From: Colletes latitarsis
Taxonomy: Eukaryota; Arthropoda; Insecta; Hymenoptera; Colletidae
DNA length: 64,000 nt
Assembly (NCBI RefSeq): GCF_051014445.1
Contig: NW_027488379.1
Location: forward strand, 682,001 to 746,000
Direction of reading: 5' to 3'
Below are positions 40,124-51,787 of this stretch, piece after piece; position 1 is the stretch's first letter; each line of letters opens with the position of its first letter. Below the pieces are notes generated by a model. It saw only the letters and a program-made list of their open reading frames with translations, ran no database searches and was not told the origin of the DNA. The translations under genes and the position numbers were made by a program.

Positions 40124-40160
40124 ATAGCGGCGGGATGGAGTGGCCTCGTCCCGCCGCTAT
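40124..40160 (+). other. 3' UTR hairpin, 12-bp stem
   Basis: ATAGCGGCGGGA (40124-40135) and TCCCGCCGCTAT (40149-40160) are exact reverse complements with a 13-nt loop. Confidence 0.78.
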
Positions 40161-40177
40161 GAGGCAGTGTGTCTACT

Positions 40178-40198
40178 GGGGGGACCGATTGTCCCCCC
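40178..40198 (+). other. 3' UTR hairpin, 8-bp stem with 5-nt loop
   Basis: GGGGGGAC (40178-40185) pairs with GTCCCCCC (40191-40198) around the loop CGATT. Confidence 0.75.
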
Positions 40199-40226
40199 GG
40201 GGGATGGGCGCGATAGCGCGGGCACG

Positions 40227-40272
40227 GGGAGGATACCGGAAGAATGCTTCGAGCGATTCCCGGTATCCTCCC
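40227..40272 (+). other. 3' UTR hairpin, 13-bp stem
   Basis: GGGAGGATACCGG (40227-40239) and CCGGTATCCTCCC (40260-40272) are exact reverse complements around 20 nt. Confidence 0.8.
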
Positions 40273-40315
40273 AAAGCGTGCCGAAGGGTCACCGTGGGGT
40301 TTTTAGTGGGTAGGT

Positions 40316-40343
40316 CCCGCGCCTGTCGTTGTACGGGCGCGGG
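40316..40343 (+). other. 3' UTR hairpin, 11-bp stem with one wobble
   Basis: CCCGCGCCTGT (40316-40326) pairs with ACGGGCGCGGG (40333-40343); ten pairs are Watson-Crick and one is T-G. The loop is CGTTGT. Confidence 0.75.
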
Positions 40344-40356
40344 GAATCCCACACAC

Positions 40357-40388
40357 CCCTCCCACCTCTCCCCAAGGAGGTGGGAGGG
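40357..40388 (+). other. 3' UTR hairpin nearest the poly(A), 12-bp stem
   Basis: CCCTCCCACCTC (40357-40368) pairs perfectly with GAGGTGGGAGGG (40377-40388) around 8 nt. It ends 26 nt before the A tract, making it the last structure the reverse transcriptase would meet upstream of its priming point. Confidence 0.8.
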
Positions 40389-40413
40389 AGTCTTTCGAAG
40401 ATTTTCCCCACGA

Positions 40414-40414
<1 letters not shown>

Positions 40415-40446
<32 letters not shown>
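40415..40446 (+). other. Poly(A) tail of the insertion (32 A)
   Basis: An uninterrupted run of 32 A ends the element and abuts the 3' target-site duplication. The run is pure, with no substitutions, consistent with a recent insertion, although exact lengths of homopolymers are prone to sequencing error. Confidence 0.93.
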
Positions 40447-40450
<4 letters not shown>

Positions 40451-40459
40451 TTACATACT
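40447..40459 (+). repeat. Target-site duplication, 3' copy
   Basis: GTCTTTACATACT directly after the A tract is identical to 39580-39592 and runs on into TTGTTGAACGG, restoring the monomer exactly where it was broken. Confidence 0.95.
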
Positions 40460-42134
40460 TGTTGAACGGATCCTGGGTTATTTCTGGTTTGGATCACGTA
40501 GTAATGTGGGTCCACACTGAAGCAGTCAATTAAACCTGGTTTCGATCAATATTTTGGAGGATAACGCAAGTTAGGTCTAGGTTAGGCCTGGGATTTTCTC
40601 TCATCAGACTCATACTTTCGCATTCTTCACATACTTGTTGAACGGATCCTGGGTTTTTTCTGGTTTGGATCACGTAGTAATGTGGTACCACACTGAAACA
40701 GTCGATTAAACCTGGTTTCGATCAATATTTTAGACGATAAGGCAAGTTAGGTCTGGGATAGGTCTGGGATTTGACCTCATCAGACTCATACTTTCGCAGT
40801 CTTTACATACTTGTTGAACGGATCCTGGGTTTTTTCTGGTTTGGATCACGTAGTAATGTGGTGCCAGACTAAAACAGTCGATTAAAACTGGTTTCGATCA
40901 ATATCTTAGAGGACAACGCAAGTTAGGTCTGGGATATGTCTGGGATTTGCCCTCATCAGGCTCATACTTTCGCGTTTTTCACATACTTGTTGAACAGATC
41001 CTGGGTTTTTTCTGGTTTGGATCACGTAGTAGTGTGGTACCACGCTGAAACAGTCCATTAAACCTGGTTTCGCTCAATATTTTAGAGGATAACGCATGTT
41101 AGGTCTAGGTTAGGTCTGGGATTTGCTCTCATCAGGCTCATTCTTTCGCATATTTCTCATACTTGATGGCTAGATCCTGGGCTTTTTCTGGATTGCATCA
41201 CGTAGTAGTGTAGTACCACACTGAAACAGTCCATTAAACCTGGTTTGGATCAATATTTTAGAGGATAACGCATGTTAGGTCTAGGTTAGGCCTGGGATTT
41301 TCACTCATCAGCCTCATACTTTCGCATTCTTCACATACTTGTTGAACGGATCCTGGGTTTTTTCTGGTTTGGATCACGTAGTAATGTGGTACCACACTGA
41401 AACAGTCGATTAAACCTGGTTTCGATCAATATTTTAGAGGATAACGCAAGTTAGGTCTGGGATAGGTATGGGATTTGACCTCATCAGACTCATACTTTCG
41501 CACCCTTCACATACTCGTTGAACAGATCCTGGGTTATTTTCTGGTTTGGATCACATAGTAATGTGGTACCACACTGAAACAGTCGATTAAACCAGGTTTC
41601 GATCAATATTTTTGAGGCTAACGCATGTTAGGTCTAGGTTAGGCCTGGGATTTTCACTCATCAGACTCATACTTTCGCTTTCTTCACATACTTGTTGAAC
41701 GGATCCTGGGTTTTTTCTGGTTTGGATCACGTAGTAATGTGGTACCACACCGAAACGGTCAATTGAACCTGGTTTCGATCAATATTTTAGACGATAAGGC
41801 AAGTTAGGTCTGGGATAGGTCTGGGATTTGACCTCATCAGACTCATACTTTCGCAGTCTTTACATACTTGTTGAACGGATCCTGGGTTTTTTCTGGTTTG
41901 GATCACGTAGTAATGTGGTGCCAGACTAAAACAGTCGATTAAACCTGGTTTCGATCAATATCTTAGAGGACAACGCAAGTTAGGTCTGGGATATGTCTGG
42001 GATTTGCCCTCATCAGGCTCATACTTTCGCGTTTTTCACATACTTGTTGAACAGATCCTGGGCTTTTTCTGGATTGCATCACGTAGTAGTGTAGTACCAC
42101 ACTGAAACAGTCCATTAAACCTGGTTTGGATCAA

Positions 42135-44640
42135 TATTTTAGAGGATAAAGCATGTTAGGTCTAGGTTAGGACTGGGATTTTCACTCATCAGACTCATAC
42201 TTTCGCATTCTTCACATACTTGTTGAACGGATCCTGGGTTTTTTCTGGTTTGGATCACGTAGTAATGTGGTACCACACTGAAACAGTCGATTAAACCTGG
42301 TTTCGATCAAAATTGTAGAGGATAACGTAAGTTAGGTCTGGGATAGGTCTGGGATTTGACCTCATCAGACTCATACTTTCGCACACTTCACATACTCCTT
42401 GAACAGATCCTGGGTTATTTTCTGGTTTGGATCACATAGTAATGTGGTACCACACTGAAACAGTCGATTAAACCAGGTTTCGGTCAATATTTTAGAGGAT
42501 AACGCGTTTTAGGTCTAGGTTAGGCCTGGGATTTTCACTCATGAGACTCATACTTTCGCATTCTTCACATACTCGTTGAACAGATCCTGGGTTATTTTCT
42601 GGTTTGGATCACATAGTAGTGCGGTACCACACTGAAACAGTCAATTATACCTGGTTTCGATCATTATTTTTGAGAATAATTCATGTTAGGTCAAGGTTAG
42701 GTCTGGGATTTGCTCTCATCAGGCTCATTCTTTCGCATATTTCTCATACTTGATGGCTAGATCCTGGGCTTTTTCTGGATTGCATCACGTAGTAATGAAG
42801 TACAACACTGAAACAGTCAATTAAACCTGGTTTCCATCAATATCTTAGAGGACAACGCAAGTTAGGTCTGGGATATGTCTGGGATTTGCCCCCATCAGGC
42901 TCATGCTTTCGCGTTTTTCACATACTTGTTGAACAGATCCTGGGTTTTTTCTGGTTTGGATCACGTAGTAGTGTGGTACCACACTGAAACAGTCCATTAA
43001 ACCTGGTTTGGATCAATATTTTAGGGGATAACGCATGTTAGGTCTAGGTTAGGCCTGGGATTTTCACTCATCAGACTCATACTTTCGCATTCTTCACATA
43101 CTTGTTGAACGGATCCTGGGTTTTTTCTGGTTTGGATCACGTAGTAATGTGGTACCACACTGAAACAGTCGATTAAACCTGGTTTCGATCAAAATTGTAG
43201 AGGATAACGTAAGTTAGGTCTGGGATAGGTCTGGGATTTGACCTCATCAGACTCATACTTTCGCACACTTCACATACTCCTTGAACAGATCCTGGGTTAT
43301 TTTCTGGTTTGGATCACATAGTAATGTGGTACCACACTGAAACAGTCGATTAAACCAGGTTTCGATCAATATTTTAGAGGATAACGCGTTTTAGGTCTAG
43401 GTTAGGCCTGGGATTTTCACTCATGAGACTCATACTTTCGCATTCTTCACATACTTGTTGAACGGATCCTGGGTTTTTTCTGGTTTGGATCACGTAGTAA
43501 TGTGGGACCACACTGAAACACTCAATTAAACCTGGTTTCGATCAATATTTTAGAGAATAATTCATGTTAGGTCTAGGTTAGGTCTCGGATTTGCTCTCAT
43601 CAGGCTCATTCTTTCGCATATTTCTCATACTTGATGGCTAGATCCTGGGTTATTTTCTGGTTTGGATCACATAGTAATGTGGTACCACACTGAAACATTC
43701 AATGAATCCTGGTCTGGATAAATATTTTAGAGGATAACGCATCTTAGGTCTGGGTTAGGTCTAAGATTTGCCCTCATCAGGCTCACAGTTTCGCGTTTTT
43801 CACTTTCTTGTTGAAAATCCTGGGTTTTGTCTGGTTTGGATCACGAAGTAGTGTGGTACCACACTGAAACAGTCAATTAAACCTGGTTTCGATCAATATT
43901 TTAGAGAATAATTCATGTTAGGTCTAGGTTAGGTCTGGGATTTGCTCTCATCAGGCTCTTTCTTTCGCATATTTCTCATACATGTTGAACATATCCTGGG
44001 CTGTTTCTGGATTGTATCACGTAGTAATGTGGTACCACGCTGAAACAGTCAATTAAACTTGGTTTCGATCAATATTTTGGAGGATAACGCAAGTTAGGTC
44101 TGGGATAGGTCTAGGATTTGCCCTCATCAGGCTCTTGCTTTCTCATATTTCTCATACTTCATGGCTAGATCCTGGGCTATTTCTGGATTGGATCACGTAG
44201 TAAAGTGATACCACACTGAAACATTTAATGAAACCTGATCTGGATAAATATTTTAGAGGATAACGCATCTTAGGTCTGGGTTAGGTCTACGATTCGCCCT
44301 CATCAGGCTCACAGTTTAGGGTTTTTCACATACTTCTTGAACAGATCCTGGGTTTTTTCTGGTTTGGATCACGAAGTAGTGTGGTACCACACTGAAACAG
44401 TCCACTAAACCTGGTTTCGCTCAATATTTTAGAGGATAACGCATGTTAGGTCTAGGTTAGGTCTGGGATTTGCTCTCATCAGGCTCATTCATTCGCATAT
44501 TTCTCATACTTGATGGCTAGATCCTGGGCTTTTTCTGGATTGCATCACGTAGTAGTGTAGTACCACACTGAAACAGTCCATTAAACCTGGTTTGGATCAA
44601 TATTTTAGAGGATAAAGCATGTTAGGTCTAGGTTAGGCCT
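42135..44640 (+). repeat. Partial third copy of the 10.9-kb family, recombinant
   Basis: The sequence first follows the start of unit B at the 11,776-bp offset. From about 43030 it instead matches the arrangement seen from about 26500 in unit A: it retains a GATCAAAATTGTAGAGG monomer and the full TTTCTCATACTTGATGG that unit B lacks at its corresponding point. The 5,622-bp spacing of AAAGTGATAC between 38580 and 44202 is therefore 186 bp longer than expected from unit A plus the insertion. This is best explained by an out-of-register exchange. Confidence 0.7.
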
Positions 44641-47600
44641 GGGATTTTCACTCATCAGACTCATACTTTCGCATTCTTCACATACTTGTTGAACGGATCC
44701 TGGGTTCTTTCTGGTTTGGATCACGTAGTAATGTGGGACCACACTGAAACAGTCAATTAAACCTGGTTTCGATCAATATTTTAGAGAATAATTCATGTTA
44801 GGTCTAGGTTAGGTCTGGGATTTTCACTCATCAGACTCATACTTTCGCAGTCTTTACATACTTGTTGAACGGATCCTGGGTTTTTTCTGGTTTGGATCAT
44901 GTAGTAATGTGGTGCCAGACTAAAACAGTCGATTAAACCTGGTTTCGATCAATATCTTAGAGGACAACGCAAGTTAGGTCTGGGATATGTCTGGGATTTG
45001 CCCTCATCAGGCTCATACTTTCGCGTTTTTCACATACTTGTTGAACAGATCCTGGGTTTTTTCTGGTTTGGATCACGTAGTAGTGTGGTACCACGCTGAA
45101 ACAGTCCATTAAACCTGGTTTGGATCAATATTTTAGAGGATAACGCATGTTAGGTCTAGGTTACGCCTGGGATTTTCACTCATCAGACTCATGCTTTCGC
45201 AGTCTTTACATACTTGTTGAACGGATCCTGGGTTATTTCTGGTTTGGATCACGTAGTAATGTGGGTCCACACTGAAGCAGTCAATTAAACCTGGTTTCGA
45301 TCAATATTTTGGAGGATAACGCAAGTTAGGTCTAGGTTAGGCCTGGGATTTTCACTCATCAGACTCATACTTTCGCATTCTTCACATACTTGTTGAACGG
45401 ATCCTGGGTTTTTTCTGGTTTGGATCACGTAGTAATGTGGTACCACACTGAAACAGTCGATTAAACCTGGTTTCGATCAATATTTTAGACGATAAGGCAA
45501 GTTAGGTCTGGGATAGGTCTGGGATTTGACCTCATCAGACTCATACTTTCGCAGTCTTTACATACTTGTTGAACGGATCCTGGGTTTTTTCTGGTTTGGA
45601 TCACGTAGTAGTGTGGTACCACGCTGAAACAGTCCATTAAACCTGGTTTCGCTCAATATTTTAGAGGATAACGCATGTTAGGTCTAGGTTAGGTCTGGGA
45701 TTTGCTCTCATCAGGCTCATTCTTTCGCATATTTCTCATACTTGATGGCTAGATCCTGGGCTTTTTCTGGATTGCATCACGTAGTAGTGTAGTACCACAC
45801 TGAAACAGTCCATTAAACCTGGTTTGGATCAATATTTTAGAGGATAACGCATGTTAGGTCTAGGTTAGGCCTGGGATTTTCACTCATCAGACTCATACTT
45901 TCGCATTCTTCACATACTTGTTGAACGGATCCTGGGTTTTTTCTGGTTTGGATCACGTAGTAATGTGGTACCACACTGAAACAGTCGATTAAACCTGGTT
46001 TCGATCAATATTTTAGAGGATAACGCAAGTTAGGTCTGGGATAGGTATGGGATTTGACCTCATCAGACTCATACTTTCGCACCCTTCACATACTCGTTGA
46101 ACAGATCCTGGGTTATTTTCAGGTTTGGATCACATAGTAATGTGGTACCACACTGAAACAGTCGATTAAACCAGGTTTCGATCAATATTTTTGAGGCTAA
46201 CGCATGTTAGGTCTAGGTTAGCCCTGGGATTTTCACTCATCAGACTCATACTTTCGCATTCTTCACATACTTGTTGAACGGATCCTGGGTTTTTTCTGGT
46301 TTGGATCACGTAGTAATGTGGTACCACACCGAAACGGTCAATTGAACCTGGTTTCGATCAATATTTTAGAGGATAACGCAAGTTAGGTCTGGGATAGGTC
46401 TGGGATTTGACCTCATCAGACACATACTTTCGCATTCTTCACATACTTGTTGAACGGATCCTGGGTTTTTTCTGGTTTGGATCAGGTAGTAATGTGGGAC
46501 CACACAGAAACAGTCAATTAAACCTGGTTTCGATCAATATTTTAGAAGATAACGCATGTTAGGTCTAGGTTAGGTCTGGGATTTACTCTCATCAGGCTCA
46601 TTCCTCCGCATGTTACTCATACTTGATGGCTAGATACTGGGTTTTTTCTGGTTTGGATCACGTAGTAATGTGGTACCACACCGCAACGGTCAATTAAACC
46701 TGATCTTGATAAATATTTTAGAGGATAACGCATGTTAGGTCTGGGTTAGGTCTAGGATTTGCCCTCATCAGGCTCATACTTTCGCATATTTCTCATACTT
46801 CATGGCTAGATCCTGGGCTGCTTCTGGATTGTATCACGTAGTAATGTGGTACCACGCTGAAACAGTCAATTAAACTTGGTTTCGATCAATATTTTGGAGG
46901 ATAACGCAAGTTAGGTCTGGGATAGGTCTAGGATTCGCCCTCATCAGGCTCTTGCTTTCTCATATTTCTCATACTTCATGGCTAGATCCTGGGTATTTCT
47001 GGATTGGATCACGTAGTAAAGTGATACCACACTGAAACATTTAATGAAACCTGATCTGGATAAATATTTTAGAGGATAACGCATGTTAGGTCTGGGTTAG
47101 GTCTACGATTCGCCCTCATCAGGCTCACAGTTTAGGGTTTTTCACATACTTCTTGAACAGATCCTGGGTTTTTTCTGGTTTGGATCACGAAGTAGTGTGG
47201 TACCACACTGAAACAGTCCATTAAACCTGGTTTCGCTCAATATTTTAGAGGATAACGCATGTTAGGTCTAGGTTAGGTCTGGGATTTGCTCTCATCAGGC
47301 TCATTCATTCGCATATTTCTCATACTTGATGGCTAGATCCTGGGCTTTTTCTGGATTGCATCACGTAGTAGTGTAGTACCACACTGAAACAGTCCATTAA
47401 ACCTGGTTTGGATCAATATTTTACAGGATAACGCATGTTAGGTCTAGGTTAGGCCTGGGATTTTCACTCATCAGACTCATACTTTCGCATTCTTCACATA
47501 CTTGTTGAACGGACCCTGGGTTATTTCTGGTTTGGATCACGTAGTAATGTGGGACCACACTGAAACAGTCAATTAAACCTGGTTTCGATCAATATTTTAG

Positions 47601-50600
47601 AGAATAATTCATGTTAGGTCTAGGTTAGGTCTGGGATTTCCACTCATCAGACTCATACTTTCGCAGTCTTTACATACTTGTTGAACGGATCCTGGGTTTT
47701 TTCTGGTTTGGATCACGTAGTAGTGTGGTACCACGCTGAAACAGTCCATTAAAACTGGTTTGGCTCAATATTTTAGAGGATAACGCATGTTAGGTCAAGG
47801 TTAGGCCTGGGATTTTCACTCATCAGACTCATACTTTCGCAGTCTTTACATACTTGTTGAACGGATCCTGGGTTATTTCTGGTTTGGATCACGTAGTAAT
47901 GTGGGACCACACTGAAACAGTCAATTAGACCTGGTTTCGATCAATATTTTGGAGGATAACGCAAGTTAGGTCTGGGATAGGCCTAGGATTTGCCTTCATC
48001 AGGCTCATACCTTCGCATATTTCTCATACTTCATGGCTAGATCCTGGGCTTTTTCTGGATTGCATCACGTAGTAATGAAGTACAACACTGAAACAGTCAA
48101 TTAAACCTGGTTTCCATCAATATCTTAGAGGACAACGCAAGTTAGGTCTGGGATATGTCTGGGTTTTGACCTCATCAGACTCATACTTTCGCATTCTTCA
48201 CATTCTTGTTGAACGGATCCTGGGTTTTTTCTGGTTTGGATCACGTAGTAATGTGGGACCACACTGAAACAGTCAATTAAACCTGGTTTCGATCAATATT
48301 TTAGAGAATAATTCATGTTAGGTCAAGGTTAGGTCTGGTATTTGCTCTCATCAGGCTCATTCTTTCGCATATTTCTCATACTTCATGGCTAGATGCTGGG
48401 CTGTTTCCGGATTGTATCACGTAGTAATGTGGTACCACGCTGAAACAGTCAATTAAACCTGGATTCGATCGATATTTTAGAGGATAACGCAAGTTAGGTC
48501 TGGGATAGGTCTAGGATTTGCCCTCATCAGGCTCTTACTTTCGCATATTTCTCATACTTCATGGCCGGATCCTGGGCTATTTCTGGATTGGATCACGTAG
48601 TAAAGTGGTACCACACTGAAACATTCAATGAAACCTGGTCTGGATAAATATTTTAGAGGGTAACGCATCTTAGGTCTGGGTTAGGTCTAAGATTTGCCCT
48701 CATCAGGCTCACAGTTTCGCGATTTTCACATACTTGTTGAACAGATCCTGGGTTTTTTGTGGTTTGGATCACGAAGTCGTGTGGTACCACACTGAAACAG
48801 TCTATTAAACCTGGTTTCGCTCAATATTTTAGAGGATAACGCATGTTAGGTCTAGGTTAGGTCTGGGATTTGCCCTCATCAGGCTCATACTTTCGCATAT
48901 TTCTCATACTTCATGGCTAGATCCTGGGCTGTTTCTGGATTGTATCACGTAGTAATGTAGTACCACGCTGAAACAGTCAATTAAACTTGGTTTCGATCAA
49001 TATTTTGGAGGATAACGCAAGTTAGGTCTGGGATAGGTCTAGGATTTGCCCTCATCAGGCTCTTGCTTTCTCATATTTCTCATACTTCATGGCTAGATCC
49101 TGGGCTATTTCTGGATTGGATCACGTAGTAAAGTGATACCACACTGAAACATTTAATGAAACCTGATCTGGATAAATATTTTAGAGGATAACGCATCTTA
49201 GGTCTGGGTTAGGTCTACGATTCGCCCTCATCAGGCTCACAGTTTAGGGTTTTTCACATACTTCTTGAACAGATCCTGGGTTTTTTCTGGTTTGGATCAC
49301 GAAGTAGTGTGCTACCACACTGAAACAGTCCATTAAACCTGGTTTCGCTCAATATTTTAGAGGATAACGCATGTTAGGTCTAGGTTAGGTCTGGGATTTG
49401 CTCTCATCAGGCTCATTCATTCGCATATTTCTCATACTTGATGGCTAGATCCTGGGCTTTTTCTGGATTGCATCACGTAGTAGTGTAGTACCACACTGAA
49501 ACAGTCCATTAAACCTGGTTTGGATCAATATTTTAGAGGATAACGCATGTTAGGTCTAGGTTAGGCCTGGGATTTTCACTCATCAGACTCATACTTTCGC
49601 AGTCTTTACATACTTGTTGAACGGATCCTGGGTTATTTCTGGTTTGGATCACGTAGTAATGTGGGACCACACTGAAACAGTCAATTAAACCTGGTTTCGA
49701 TCAATATTTTAGCGAATAATTCATGTTAGGTCAAGGTTAGGTCTGGTATTTGCTCTCATCAGGCTCATTCTTTCGCATATTTCTCATACTTCATGGCTAG
49801 ATGCTGGGCTGTTTCTGGATTGTATCACGTAGTAATGTGGCACCACGCTGAAACAGTCAATTAAACCTGGATTCGATCAATATTTTAGAGGATAACGCAA
49901 GTTAGGTCTGGGTTAGGTCTGGGATTTGCTCTCATCAGGCTCATTCTTTCGCATATTTCTCATACTTGATGGCTAGATCCTGGGCTTTTTCTGGATTGCA
50001 TCACGTAGTAGTGTAGTACCACACTGAAACAGACAATGAAACCTGGTTTCCATCAATATTTTAGAGGACATCGCATGTTAGGTCTAGGTAAGGCCTGAGA
50101 TTTTCACTGATCGGACTCATACTTTCGCACTTTTCACATACTTGTTGAACGGATCCTGGGTTTTTTCTGGTTTGGATCACGTAGTAATGTGGTACCACAC
50201 TGAAACGGTCAATTAAACCTGGTTTCGATCAATATTTTAGAGAATAATTCATGTTAGGTCAAGGTTAGGTCTGGGATTTGCTCTCATCAGGCTCATTCTT
50301 TCGCATATGTCTCATACTTCATGGCTAGATCCTGGGCTGTTTCTGGATTGTATCACGTAGTAATGTGGTACCACGCTGAAACTGTCAATTAAACCTGGTG
50401 TCGCTCAATATTTTAGAGGATAACGCATGTTAGGTCTAGGTTAGGTCAGGGATTTGCTCTCATCAGGCTCATTGTTTCGCATATTTCTCATACTTGATGG
50501 CTAGATCATGGCCTTTTTCTGGATTGCATCACGTAGTAATGTAGTACCACACTGAAACAGTCAAAGAAACCTGGTTTCTATCAATATTTTAGAGGACAAC

Positions 50601-51787
50601 GCATGTTAGGTCTAGGTTAGCCCTGGGAATTACACTCATCAGACTCATACTTTCGCATTCTTCACATACTTGGCGAACTGATCCTGGGTTTTTTCTGGTT
50701 TGGATCACGTAGTATTGTGGTACCACACTGAAACAGTCAATGAAACCTGGTTTCCATCAATATTTTAGAGTACAGCGCATGTTAAGTCTAGGTTAGGCCT
50801 GGGATTTTCACTCATCAGACTCATACTTTCGCATTCTTCACATACTTGTTGAACGGATCCTGGGTTTTTTCTGGTTTGGATCACGTAGTAATGTGGTACC
50901 ACACTGAAACTGTCAATGAAACCTGGTTTCAATCAATATTTTAGACGACAACGCAAGTTAGGTCTAGGTATGGCCTGAGATTTTCACTGATCGGACTCAT
51001 ACTTTCGTATTTTTCACATACTTGTCGAACTGATCCTGGGTTTTTTCTGGTTTGGATCACGTAGTAATGTGGTACCACACTGAAACAGTCGATTAAACCT
51101 GGTTTCGATCAATATTCTAGAGGATAACGCATGTTAGGTCTATGTTAGCCCTGGGATTCTCACTCATCGGACTCATACTTTCGCATTCTTCACATACTTG
51201 TTGAACTGATCCCGGGGTTTTTTCTGGTTTGGATCACGTAGTAATGTGGTACCACACTGAATCAGTCGATTAAACCTGGTTTCGATCAATATTTTAGAGG
51301 ATAACGCATGTTAGGTCTATGCAAGCCCTGGGATTCTCACTCATCAGACTCATACTTTCGCATTCTTCACATACTTGTTGAACGGATCCTGGGTTTTTTC
51401 TGGTTTGGATCACGTAGTAATGTGGTACCACACTGAAACAGTCGATTAAACCTGGTTTCGATCAATATTTTTGAGGATAATGCAAGTTAGGTCTGGGATA
51501 AGTCTGGGATTTGACCTCATCAGACTCATACTTTCGCACACCTCACATACTCCTTGAACAGATCCTGGGTTATTTTCTGGTTTGGATCACGTAGTAGTGT
51601 GGTACCACGCTGAAGCAGTCAATGAAACCTGGTTTCCATCAATATTTTAGAGGACAACGCAAGTTAGGTCTAGGTAAGGCCTGAGATTTTCACTGATCAG
51701 ACTCATACTTTCGCATTTCTCACATACTTGTTGAACGGATCCTGGGTTTTTTCTAGTTTGGATCACGTAGTAATGTGGTACCACAGT

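Larger units (their letters stand above)
39899..40414 (+). other. 3' UTR of the retrotransposon, hairpin-rich
   Basis: Between the stop codon and the poly(A) lie about 516 GC-rich bases with no convincing reading frame; open frames crossing it have composition-driven products rich in R, G and P. At least seven inverted repeats with short loops are stacked along it, listed separately. No AATAAA precedes the A tract, whose flank is TTCCCCACGAC. In R1 and R2 elements the 3' UTR is what the reverse transcriptase recognises, so this region is a plausible structured recognition RNA (inference). Confidence 0.75.
39593..40446 (+). mobile_element. 5'-truncated R1-clade non-LTR retrotransposon
   Basis: An 854-bp, visibly GC-rich sequence interrupts the AT-richer satellite. 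It consists of the last 101 codons and stop of a reverse-transcriptase ORF, a 3' UTR of about 516 bp rich in hairpins, and 32 A. Direct repeats of 13-14 bp flank it, which together with the 5' truncation is the hallmark of target-primed reverse transcription. Assignment to the R1 clade (R1/TRAS/SART/Waldo group) rests on my recognition of the C-terminal protein pattern, not on a search. The endonuclease, the reverse-transcriptase core and ORF1 are absent, so the copy cannot move on its own. It lies on the + strand, the same strand as the G-rich telomere-like motifs. Confidence 0.9.
30359..42134 (+). repeat. 10.9-kb tandem duplication, unit B (contains the retrotransposon)
   Basis: This is the second copy of the 10,909-bp unit, enlarged by 867 bp (854-bp insertion plus 13-bp target duplication); after the insertion the offset to unit A becomes 11,776 bp. 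It differs from unit A by isolated substitutions and by a 36-bp patch at 33756-33791, which carries another subtype's sequence. The shared rare variant GGTTAGGACTGGG at about 30385 and 42161 shows that the pattern starts again near 42135. Confidence 0.85.

Noticed and set aside
39593..40446. SINE or processed pseudogene instead of a LINE fragment
   Set aside because: No tRNA-like or 5S-like A and B box head is seen, and the 5' part reads as an R1-clade ORF2 C terminus with a natural stop codon.
40084..40533. 149-codon plus-strand frame across the 3' UTR, the poly(A) and into the satellite
   Set aside because: It crosses the element-satellite junction and encodes a lysine run from the A tract, so it cannot be an ancestral gene.
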